Assembly: GCF_007829885.1 (NCBI RefSeq)
Contig: NZ_VIWW01000001.1
Span: forward strand, 558,001-622,000
Direction: 5' to 3'
Origin: Streptomyces brevispora
GTDB lineage: Bacteria; Actinomycetota; Actinomycetes; Streptomycetales; Streptomycetaceae
DNA length: 64,000 bases
In this document: positions 34,836-42,319 of the stretch, in pieces
Layout: each line of letters opens with the position of its first letter
Position numbering within the stretch: the first letter of the stretch is position 1
Program-made: the position numbers and the translations under genes
Notes under the pieces: generated by a model
Seen by the model: the letters and a program-made list of their open reading frames with translations, nothing else
Told to the model about the DNA's origin: nothing
Database searches by the model: none

Positions 34836-36137
34836 TCAACCTTTCCATACGGGCTCCGCGAGCCCGAGGTGCGACCGGAGTGTGGCTCCGGTGTAGGCGG
34901 AGCGGAAGACCCCGCGTTCCTGGAGGAGCGGGACGACACCGTCGACGAATTCGTCGAGGCCGCCCGGGGTGAGATGCGGTACGAGAATGAACCCGTCGGC
35001 GGCTCCGGTGGCGACGAATTCGGTCAGCTCCGCCGCGACGGTCCGCGGGCTGCCGACGAACGACTGCCGGCCGCTCGCCTCGATGACCGTCTGCCGGATG
35101 GAGAGCCCCTTCTCCCGGGACAGCGCACGCCAGCGGGCCGCGACCGCAAGCGGGTCACCGTGCCGGACCCGGCCCTGGACCAGCGCCGAATCGGGAACCG
35201 GGTCACTCTCCGGGAGCGGCCCGTCCGGATCGTACGAGGAGAGGTCCCGGCCCCAGACCTGCTCCAGGGCCAGCATCGCGTTCTGCGGCGAGATCTGCTG
35301 GAGACGGATCCCGGCCGCCTTCTCCCGCGCCTCGGCGTCGGTGTCGCCGAGCACGAAGCCGACACCGGGCATGATCTTCAGCTCGTCGGGCTCCCGGCCG
35401 TATCTCGCCAGCCGTGCCTTGACGTCGGCATAGAAGGTGCGGCCCGCCCCCGGGGTGCCGTGCCGGGTGAAGATGACGTCCGCGGCCGACGCGGCGAACT
35501 CGCGGCCCTCCGGTGAGTCCCCGGCCTGGATGACGACGGGATGGCCCTGCGGGGAGCGCGGGACGCCGAACTCGCCCTCGATCCGGAAGTGCTCGCCCCG
35601 GTGGGCAACGGGACGCGGAACGCCGTCAGCGGTCCAGGAGTCCCACAGCTCACGGGCGGTGGCGACGAACTCGGCGGCGCGGGTGTACCTGTCGGCCCGG
35701 TCCAGGTAGCCACCGCGGCGGAAGTTCTCACCGGTGAAGGCGTCCGACGAGGTGACGACGTTCCAGGCGGCCCGGCCGGCGCTGAGATGGTCGAGGGTGG
35801 CGAGCCTGCGGGCCAGTTCGTAGGGCTCGTTGAAGGTGGCGTTGACGGTGGCGGCGAGGCCGAGCCGGTCGGTGACGGCGGCCAGCGCGTTGAGCACGGT
35901 GAGGGACTCGGGGCGGCCGACCACGTCCAGGTCGTGGATCAGCCCGTTGTGCTCACGCAGGCGCAGCCCCTCGGCGAGGAAGAAGAAGTCGAACAGGCCG
36001 CGTTCGGCCGTGCGCGCCAGATGCTCGAAGGAGGAGAAGTCGATCTGGCTGCGGGACCGGGGGTCCGCCCAGACGGTGGTGTTGTTCACACCCGGGAAGT
36101 GTGCGGCGAGATGCATCTGCTTCGGGGCGGTCGTCAT
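34836..36137 (-). CDS. LLM-class flavin-dependent monooxygenase (NtaA/SnaA/DszA/SoxA-like)
   Basis: 433 residues. It is a TIM-barrel FMNH2-dependent oxygenase: ATGs at both ends of the operon overlap (start ATG 36137 over the stop of the other LLM gene). Characteristic elements are MHLAAHFPGVNNTTVWADP, RGLFDFFFLAEGL, TFNEPYELARRLATLDHLS, GRAAWNVVTSSDAFTGENF and SPQGHPVVIQAGDSPEGREF. Relatives cleave C-S or C-N bonds in dibenzothiophene sulfone, nitrilotriacetate or alkanesulfonates using flavin from a separate reductase. Together with the sibling monooxygenase, DUF1684 protein and transporter remnants, it probably served scavenging of organic sulfur. Confidence 0.9.
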   Translation of the reverse strand: MTTAPKQMHLAAHFPGVNNTTVWADPRSRSQIDFSSFEHLARTAERGLFDFFFLAEGLRLREHNGLIHDLDVVGRPESLTVLNALAAVTDRLGLAATVNATFNEPYELARRLATLDHLSAGRAAWNVVTSSDAFTGENFRRGGYLDRADRYTRAAEFVATARELWDSWTADGVPRPVAHRGEHFRIEGEFGVPRSPQGHPVVIQAGDSPEGREFAASAADVIFTRHGTPGAGRTFYADVKARLARYGREPDELKIMPGVGFVLGDTDAEAREKAAGIRLQQISPQNAMLALEQVWGRDLSSYDPDGPLPESDPVPDSALVQGRVRHGDPLAVAARWRALSREKGLSIRQTVIEASGRQSFVGSPRTVAAELTEFVATGAADGFILVPHLTPGGLDEFVDGVVPLLQERGVFRSAYTGATLRSHLGLAEPVWKG

Positions 36138-37213
36138 GCCCGTTCTCCTTCGGGGAAACGGTCCGGGGCGTACCGGTTGGCCGGGCGGGACAGGCCCAGG
36201 TGCTCGCGGAGCGTGCCGCCGGGGTGGAAGGTGCGGAAGAGACTGCGGTGCTGGAGCAGGGTCACCGTGCCGTTGACGATCCGTTCGAGATCGCGTTCGG
36301 GGGTGATCGGCGTGAGGTGGAAGCCGTCGACGGCCCCGGCGCGGTGCCACTGGGTGATCAGATCGGCGAGGTCGACCGGGCCGCCCCGGTAGTACGTGCC
36401 GTGCGCGGCGAGCGGCGGCCCGCTCGCCGGCCAGAGTTCCGGGGCGGTTTCCGCGCCACCGAGGTCGACGGTGAGCGCGGCGAGCACCCGGAGGGTGTCG
36501 GGGTCGCGCCCGTGGGCCACGGCGCGGCGACGCACATCGTCCCGGATCCCGGCGGTCCGCTCGGACGTGGTGGCCCGTACGAGCACGACGTCGGCATGGC
36601 GGGCGGCGGTCTCCCTGGCCGGGTCCGTCGTGCCGTCCACGACGACGACCGGGCGGCCCTGCGGGGGCCGGGGCACGATGGCCGGTCCGCGCACACTGAA
36701 AGTGGCGCCCTCGAAGTCGACGTAGTGCAGTTTGCCGCGGTCGATGAAGCGTCCGGTGGCGGTGTCGCGGATCTCGGCGTCGTCCTCCCAGCTGTCCCAG
36801 AGCCGCGCACCGGCGTCCGCCACCTCGCCGGCCTCGCGCCACAGCTCGGCGGCGGGTGCGGCCGGGCGGCGGCCGAACAGCCGGGCCTCGGCCCCGGTCG
36901 TCGACACATCCACCTGCCAGCCCGCCCGGCCACGGCTCACCCAGTCCAGGGTGGCCACGGCGGACGACACGTGGAACGGCTCGGTGTGCGTGGTGGTGAC
37001 CGTCGGCACGAGCCCGATCCGGCGCGTGGCGGGCGCCGCCCGGGAGAGGACGGAGAGCGCGTCGGGCCCCGGCCGGGCGAACGAGTCGCCGAGGGTGACG
37101 AAGTCGAGGGCGCCGCGCTCGGCGAGTTGGGCCAGTCCGGTGTAGCGCGCGGCGTCGTAGTGGGGCGGGCCGCCGATCTCGGCGGCCAGGTGGAGGGGGC
37201 GGATCGGAGGCAT
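36134..37213 (-). CDS. LLM-class flavin-dependent oxidoreductase
   Basis: 359 residues from ATG 37213 (MPPIRPLHLAAEIGG). The bacterial luciferase-like fold is shown by RGALDFVTLGDSFA, RIGLVPTVTTTHTEPFHVSSA (in part), LDWVSRGRAGWQVDVSTT, RPVVVVDGTTDPARETAARH and HADVVLVRATTSE. It is shorter than its neighbour and clearly a different subgroup. Start and stop overlap pattern (ATGA with the next gene) shows one operon. The region upstream is a long hexanucleotide repeat rather than an ordinary promoter, and the FAD-protein remnant lies beyond it. Confidence 0.88.
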   Translation of the reverse strand: MPPIRPLHLAAEIGGPPHYDAARYTGLAQLAERGALDFVTLGDSFARPGPDALSVLSRAAPATRRIGLVPTVTTTHTEPFHVSSAVATLDWVSRGRAGWQVDVSTTGAEARLFGRRPAAPAAELWREAGEVADAGARLWDSWEDDAEIRDTATGRFIDRGKLHYVDFEGATFSVRGPAIVPRPPQGRPVVVVDGTTDPARETAARHADVVLVRATTSERTAGIRDDVRRRAVAHGRDPDTLRVLAALTVDLGGAETAPELWPASGPPLAAHGTYYRGGPVDLADLITQWHRAGAVDGFHLTPITPERDLERIVNGTVTLLQHRSLFRTFHPGGTLREHLGLSRPANRYAPDRFPEGERA

Positions 37214-37269
37214 GACGGGCCCTTTCGGGACGGTTCGGGCTCGGGTTCGGAAGTTCGGGATCGGGAGTT

Positions 37270-37440
37270 CGGGTTCGCGGTCGGGGGCGGGGTCGCGGTC
37301 GCGGTCGCGGTCGCGGTCGGGGGCGGGGTCGCGGTCGGGGGCGGGGTCGCGGTCGGGGTCGCGGTCGCGGTCGGGGTCGCGGTCGCGGTCGCGGTCGCGG
37401 TCGGGGTCGCGGTCGGGGTCGCGGTCGCGGTCGGGTTCGG
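37270..37440. repeat. Hexanucleotide repeat tract (GGTCGC/GGTCGG)
   Basis: About 170 bases of imperfect GGTCGC and GGTCGG units with occasional GGGGGC insertions, on the plus strand. It fills most of the 302-base gap (37214-37515) between the LLM gene and the FAD-protein remnant. In three frames it would give Arg-Pro, Ser-Arg or Val-Ala repeats, so long apparent reading frames across it are artefacts. I see no promoter in this gap. Confidence 0.88.
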
Positions 37441-37515
37441 GTCACGGGACCTTCCGGATCCGGGGGTACGGGACCCTCCGCATCCGGCGGGGATACGAGG
37501 CCCTCCGGGTTCGGG

Positions 37516-38420
37516 TCACGGGAGTCCTCGGTCGCGGGTCACAGGACCTTGGAGAGGAAGGAAGGTGAGGGCGGCGCGCGCGGTGGCGTCGTTCTGCCGG
37601 AAGGCCGGGCCGCCGGTGCGGGGCCGGGTGAAGGCGCCGCGCGCGGGCCGTGGTGCTCGGGCCGAGCGCGAAGCGGCGCGGGTGCGGGTGTCCTTCGCGG
37701 TCCAGGATCCGGCCGTCGCCGGGGTCGACCGTGAGCAGCCCGGTGGCGGTGGCGCCGGCTCCGTCCGCGTGCAGTGTCCGGAGCAGGGTGCTGCGGGTGC
37801 GTTCCGGTGAGGGGTCCGGCAGCCGGGCCTCGACGAGGGCGCGGGCCTCGATCCGTTCCCCGGGCACGGTGGCGCTGCGGGCCCGGAAGACGCCCTGCCG
37901 TTCGTCGGCCTCGACCGTCGTCCCGGCGCCGAGGAAACGGACGACGCCGGCCCGGAAGAGCACGAGCAGCAGCCGGGGACCCGGCGGGCCGGAGGCGAGG
38001 TAGCTGAAGACGCCGTGCCACCAGCGCCCGATGTCACCGAACCGGACCAACTGGCCGTAGGCGGAGAGCAGTCCGAGGAAGACGGCGAGGTCCTCGCTGT
38101 GCCCGGGATCGTGCCGGCGGTCGAGGTCGGCGGCGATGTAGTCGCGCGTCGCCTCCTGGAGGGCGTCGAACGAGGGGTGGCGCACCCCGTCCAGCGGGCG
38201 GTCGAGTGCCTCGATGTCCAGCCGGTCGGCGGGGTCGGGGACGGCTGCGGCGATCCGGGCACGCGGATCGGCACTGCCCGGCTCGGCGGCCGCGTACTTC
38301 TCCTCGAAGGCGGTCCGGTCGGCGGTGGTGCGTTCGGGGTGGGCGGTGAAGAGCCGGCGGTAGTGGGCATACCCGAGCTCTTTGTCGACATGTGGCCAGA
38401 TGTCGCGGCGGAAGTCGTGT
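37516..38420 (-). pseudogene. FAD/NAD(P)-binding oxidoreductase, C-terminal fragment with frameshift
   Basis: From about 38420 down the sequence is the C-terminal half of a Streptomyces FAD-NAD(P)-binding protein: DFRRDIWPHVDKELGYAHYR, then LFTAHPERTTADRTAFEEKY, DIEALDRPLDGVRHPSFDAL, HSEDLAVFLGLLSAYGQLVR, RFLGAGTTVEADE and TGLLTVDPGDGRILD. Near 37633-37643, in a GC-alternating stretch, the frame shifts and the end GAFTRPRTGGPAFRQNDATA reads in another frame to a TGA at 37516. The N-terminal half with the dinucleotide-binding GxGxxG motif is missing; the fragment is joined to a permease gene remnant at 38420. It must be non-functional. Confidence 0.75.
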
Positions 38421-38798
38421 GGATCTGAAGAGCCAGACGTACCCCCAGCCGACCGCCTGGAGGACGCGGTTCGCGGAGAGTCCCAGGACGGCGAGCAGCG
38501 TCCCGAGCGCGAAGCCGAGCACCATGACGAGCGCGGTGAGCCAGAGGGTGAGCCAGAGGGTGAGCCAGAGGCCGCGCGGCACCGCCGTGGTCATGAAGTA
38601 GTCGCCGGCGACGTCCCACTGGAAGGCGTCGTTGCGGATGACGGAGTTCAGCGCGAGGGCCGACAGGGGCAGTACGGCGACGGCCGCTGTCCACTGGCCG
38701 GTGCGGCGTACCGGGACGATGCGCGGCCGGTCGGCGTCGTTGTCGTTGAGGGGCGGGGCCGGAAACGCCGGCGGGCGGGTGTCTGTCTGGGTGGACAT
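38421..38798 (-). pseudogene. Amino-acid-type ABC transporter permease, N-terminal fragment
   Basis: ATG 38798 (MSTQTDTRPPAFPAPPLNDN) starts a His/Gln/Glu/Arg-type ABC permease: RTGQWTAAVAVLPLSALAL (TM1), WDVAGDYFMTTAVPRGLWLT, LTALVMVLGFALGTLLAVLG (TM2), ANRVLQAVGWGYVWLFRST. At about 38420 the protein is cut just before the conserved permease loop. The tail is replaced by out-of-frame sequence of an FAD-binding protein. The tandem WLTLWLTLWLT in TM2 comes from a short duplication. The ATP-binding gene expected next to such a permease is absent, probably lost in the same deletion. Confidence 0.75.
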
Positions 38799-39021
38799 GC
38801 GAGGGCTCCGTGGATGCGACGATCGAACACGGGGCGTGCCCTCGGCACGAACACGACAGCTTGGAACACGACAGCTCGGAGTGCGAGGCGGACCGGGCCC
38901 CTCAGCTCGGTCCGCCTCCGAGGTAAGCGCTGTTCGCAACGGGATGTCAAGCCTGTCCACACTGTGAGCCGTACGCACAGGGCCAGTTGACGGACCACCG
39001 GATGCCTGTTCCACTTGAGCC

Positions 39022-39093
39022 ATGCATTCGCAGAAGTGGCTGGTCAAGCGCTCCCACATCGACTTCGGTCGCGTGTGGTCCTGTTCCTGTTGA
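39022..39093 (+). CDS. Cys-containing leader peptide, probable cysteine-responsive attenuator
   Basis: A 23-codon frame, ATG 39022 to TGA 39093. Its core KRSHIDFGRVWSC resembles the HIDLLRVASALC pattern of the actinobacterial putative leader peptides found before sulfur-uptake and sulfonate genes. The last five codons are Trp-Ser-Cys-Ser-Cys, so ribosomes would stall near the stop when cysteinyl-tRNA is short. No clear Shine-Dalgarno sequence is seen. The 237 bases that follow, up to the substrate-binding protein gene, are pyrimidine-rich and can form GC hairpins (GGCGCTGCCCAGCGCC near 39280), but I cannot define alternative terminator structures. Confidence 0.6.
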   Translation: MHSQKWLVKRSHIDFGRVWSCSC

Positions 39094-39330
39094 GCTGACC
39101 CCCTGCGTCTCCCGCACTTCCTCCTCGCTCTTTTCTCCTCGCGCTCTCCTCGCGCCGTGACCGGCGCCTGAGCGTTTCTCCCTGCGTGCCCTCGCGTACG
39201 CGACAGCGCATCACCCTCCCCTCACGCTGAGCCCTCCGACGTCGCAGCGCGCCTTCCTCCGCCCCGGCCGTGGGCTGCCCGGCGCTGCCCAGCGCCCGTC
39301 CACGGCCGCCGAAACCGGAGAACCTCTCTG

Positions 39331-40271
39331 ATGACCCGTACCCGGCACACCGCTGCCTTCGCGCTGATCACCGCGGCCGCGCTGACTCTCACCGCGTGCG
39401 GTTCCGGCGATCCGGCGGTCACCCCGCCGGCGCGGCCGGTCCCGTGGCCAAGGGCGCGGTCCCCACGGCCGACGTCGTGTCAGGGGTGAAGCGGAACAGG
39501 GCCGCGGCCGACCTGCTGCCCGCCGCCGTCCGCTCCTCCGGAACCCTGGACATCGCCGCCGCCGTCGGCAGCCCGCCCAGCGCCACCTGTCTGGCGGACG
39601 GTACGACCCTGGCCGGTACCGACATCGACTTCGCGGACGCCGTGGCCGGGGTGCTCGGCCTGAAGCCGAGGCGGGAGGTCGCCGCGTTCGAAGCGATCCT
39701 GCCCGCGCTCGGCAGCGGGAAGTACGACGTGGGCACCGGCAACTTCGGGGTCACCGACGAGCGCCGCCGCGCGATCGACTTCGTCACCTACCTCAACGAC
39801 GGGCAGGACTTCGCGGTCCGTGACGACAGCGAGCTGAGGAAGGTCACCGATCTGACCCAGCTCTGCGGGCTGACGCTGGGCACCGCCGCGGGCACCACGT
39901 TCGAGGTGACACCGGAGGACGACAGGCACCGGTGCTCCGATGCCGGCAAGAAGCCGTACGAGGTGAAGACGTACTCCGACCTGGCCGCGATCTGGAGCTC
40001 GCTCCAGCAGGGCCGGACCGACGTGGTGATGTCGACCATCAATGGGCTGCGGTACGCCGTGAAGCAGCAGGAGGGCGTGCGCTTCCTCAACGAGTTCAAG
40101 CGGCTCGACGTCGGCTTCGCGTTCAAGAAGGGCACTCCGCTGGCGCCCGCCTTCAGGGCCGCCGTCAACAGCCTCATGGCGGACGGCACCTACGACCGGA
40201 TCCTGAAGAAGTGGGGCATCGACGCCTCCGCGGTCACGACCTCGCAGATCTCGCCGCCCGAAATCAGGTGA
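39331..40271 (+). pseudogene. ABC transporter substrate-binding lipoprotein with one-base frameshift
   Basis: ATG 39331 starts a lipoprotein signal (MTRTRHTAAFALITAAAL, lipobox LTAC with Cys23) followed by GSGDPAVTP. At about 39426 one G is missing (ACCCCGCCGG where ACCCCGGCCGG is needed), and the mature domain reads in another frame: AGAAGPVAKGAVPTADVVSG and onward, complete to TGA 40271. The domain is a type 2 (SBP_bac_3, amino-acid) binding protein with DIDFADAVAGVLGLK, KYDVGTGNFGVTDERR, LGTAAGTTFEV and GRTDVVMSTINGLRYA. It is otherwise undamaged, so a sequencing error at this base is possible. It would serve the adjacent permease. Confidence 0.78.
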
Positions 40272-40278
40272 CGCGAAC

Positions 40279-41532
40279 TCAGCAGCCGCAGTCGCATCCA
40301 CAGTCGCAGCAGTCACAGCCGTCACAACAATCGCCACAGTTGGAGCAGCCATCGCAGCAGTCACCGCAGTCGCACTGGCTGCACAGCCCCTCACGGCGCT
40401 GACGGCTCCACGGATCGTCGAAGGTGCCGCAGCACATCTGGCAGGTGCAGGCCAGACCCGCCCACACCAGGCACCCCGCTATGAGCCCGCGCCGGTCGCG
40501 CGGGGGCTCCGGCGGCGGCTGCGGCGGACCGAAGGGGGCCCCCGGCCCCGAGGGGGCGTACGGGTTGCCCGGCGGCGGCCCGAACGTCCTCGTGTGCCGC
40601 CCTCCTGACGGATGGTCGGCTGTTCCTGGACTCGTCAGTCCCTCGGCCATCAGGCCCCCCGACTGATGGGAACAGACGTCCGTGGCGAAGGCGCGGTCGA
40701 CCGAGCGCCGCAGTTCGTGCGCCAGCAGCACATGTGCCAGTTTGCCGTCGGCGAACTCCGCGTCGCGCAGCGCCAGCCGTACGCCGCGCAGCGCGTCGTC
40801 GCACAGCCGCCTGGCCTCGGTGCGCGAGGTGCCGGTCGCGGTGAGCGGGTTCCAGGCACCCGACGCCGCGTCAGCTTCCTGGTCCTCCACGGCATCCAGC
40901 AGATGCGCGAGGCGCCCGAAGAGCCGGCCGGCCTCGGCCAGCGGCGCGGCGTTCCGCGGCTTGCCCGCGAGTACGGCGGTGTGCGCGAAGGCCGCGGCGG
41001 TGGCCGTCTCGGTGGGCTCGGTGACCGTCAGCAGCGGGGTACCCGGTCCCGCGAGCAGCTCGATGCCGGTCTGCCGGTCCACGGCGTCGACGAGCAGCGC
41101 CGTGTCGAAGCCGAGCTGTGCGCCGGTACGCGCCCCGGCACGGTCCCAGCCCGCCGCCACCCTGCGGGCCGCGGCGGCCACCGGGCGCCGCTTCAACAGG
41201 CCGTCCCGGTCGGCGACGTGGTCCCGCACCTTCGCCGAGGCCAGCACCAGGGAGACGGCTGCCGCCAGCCTGGCGCCCTCGCCCCGCGCGACCGGCGCGG
41301 TCCGCATGGCGCGCAGCGGGCACGGGCCCGCCGTGCGGCGCTGTGCGGGGGTGCGCTCGGTCTGAGCCTCCGTCAGGACGGAGACGATCAGGCCGTCATA
41401 GTTCGTGACGATCCGGGCGAACTGCCCGTGGTCGGACCGGAGTGCCAGACAGAGCCCGCACAGATGGGCCATCCACTCGGCCTTGAGCCCCTCCGAGAGC
41501 CGGTGGGTGCAGGGCCTGACGATTCCGAACAC
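40279..41532 (-). CDS. DUF5685-family protein with Cys-rich C-terminal tail
   Basis: 417 residues from GTG 41532 (VFGIVRPCTHRL), chosen because the family starts at FGIVRPC; the open frame extends upstream without homology. The helical body (about 1-300) has conserved Cys and Asp at the start (RPCTH, HLCGLCLALRSDHGQ, TNYDGL), RTAGPCPLRAM and LDAVEDQEADAASG, reminiscent of a metal-dependent helical bundle. A Pro/Gly-rich linker follows, then WAGLACTCQMCCGTF and a final 34-residue tail with 16 Cys spaced by Gly/Asp. That tail could bind metal ions. Function is unknown. The stop lies 8 bases from that of the converging binding-protein gene. Confidence 0.82.
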   Translation of the reverse strand: MFGIVRPCTHRLSEGLKAEWMAHLCGLCLALRSDHGQFARIVTNYDGLIVSVLTEAQTERTPAQRRTAGPCPLRAMRTAPVARGEGARLAAAVSLVLASAKVRDHVADRDGLLKRRPVAAAARRVAAGWDRAGARTGAQLGFDTALLVDAVDRQTGIELLAGPGTPLLTVTEPTETATAAAFAHTAVLAGKPRNAAPLAEAGRLFGRLAHLLDAVEDQEADAASGAWNPLTATGTSRTEARRLCDDALRGVRLALRDAEFADGKLAHVLLAHELRRSVDRAFATDVCSHQSGGLMAEGLTSPGTADHPSGGRHTRTFGPPPGNPYAPSGPGAPFGPPQPPPEPPRDRRGLIAGCLVWAGLACTCQMCCGTFDDPWSRQRREGLCSQCDCGDCCDGCSNCGDCCDGCDCCDCGCDCGC

Positions 41533-41839
41533 GACGATCCCCCAGGAGTCGTTCAGCTGTGCGCCACAGTCGGACGAGTGCGCGGTGCGCATCGTACCGA
41601 GCGTCCCGTTCACCCGTACGTCCCCCATGTCACCCGTACGGACTGGACGGTCATATTTTCTTTCTTCAGGGCCCTTTTGCGGGAGGAACCCTGACGAATC
41701 GCCACATCCTCTGCACCAGTACCGTCACGAATGCCCTGCGCGCCGCCTATCCCCTTGGCGCACGATCCGCATCATGGACGACCATAGGGATACGAAAGAG
41801 ATGCGGAACGCCAAGGAACCGCGGTGAGAGGAGGCGTCC
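41533..41839. other. 307-base divergent gap before the SepF paralogue
   Basis: This gap contains the upstream regions of the DUF5685 gene (minus) and the sepF-like gene (plus, AGGAGG at 41826-41831). I see no coding potential and no convincing promoter hexamers or palindrome. Confidence 0.5.
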
Positions 41840-42283
41840 ATGGGATCGGTGCGCAAGGCGAGTGCCTGGCTGGGCCTCGTAGAGGACAACGACGAGCGGT
41901 ACTACGACGACGACGAGTACTCCGAGGGTGTACGGACCGGGACCGGACAGGCCTGGGTGACCGATCCGCGGGTGCAGGTGGCGTCCGAGACGGCCAAGGA
42001 GACGGGCCACCGGATCGCCACTGTGACCCCGGACAGCTTCCGGGACGCCCGGAGCATCGGTGAGCTCTTCCGGGACGGCGTCCCGGTGATCATGAACCTC
42101 ACCGCCATGGACTCCGCCGACGCCAAGCGCGTGGTGGACTTCGCCGCAGGGCTGATCTTCGGACTGCGCGGGTCGATCGACCGCGTGGCCACCCGGGTCT
42201 TCCTGCTGACCCCCGCCGACACCCAGGTGGTCAGCGGCGAAGCCGCCGGCCGGCCGGCCGACGGCTTCTTCAACCAGAGCTGA
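41840..42283 (+). CDS. sepF: SepF-like cell-division protein (paralogue)
   Basis: 147 residues from ATG 41840 with AGGAGG 8 bases upstream. The N-terminal helix [19 protein letters not shown] is the membrane-targeting amphipathic helix type, followed by an acidic linker ([10 protein letters not shown]). The core beta domain (about 65-147) has [40 protein letters not shown] and [20 protein letters not shown] (each trimmed), the FtsZ-binding/ring-forming fold. Streptomyces carry several sepF-like genes; this one lies outside the division cluster, so it is likely a secondary copy rather than the main FtsZ anchor. Confidence 0.9.
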   Translation: MGSVRKASAWLGLVEDNDERYYDDDEYSEGVRTGTGQAWVTDPRVQVASETAKETGHRIATVTPDSFRDARSIGELFRDGVPVIMNLTAMDSADAKRVVDFAAGLIFGLRGSIDRVATRVFLLTPADTQVVSGEAAGRPADGFFNQS

Positions 42284-42293
42284 GCGGGGTGCT

Positions 42294-42311
42294 CACCGGA
42301 TCGGTCCGGTG
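42294..42311. terminator. Short hairpin between sepF-like and acyl-CoA dehydrogenase genes
   Basis: CACCGGA-TCGG-TCCGGTG is a perfect 7-bp stem with a 4-base loop, 10 bases after the sepF-like stop and 8 before the stop of the converging gene. Confidence 0.5.
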
Positions 42312-42319
42312 GCCATCCT

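Noticed and set aside
37270..37440. Hexanucleotide tract as a CRISPR array or coding sequence
   Set aside because: Units are six bases without unique spacers, and all frames give simple dipeptide repeats.
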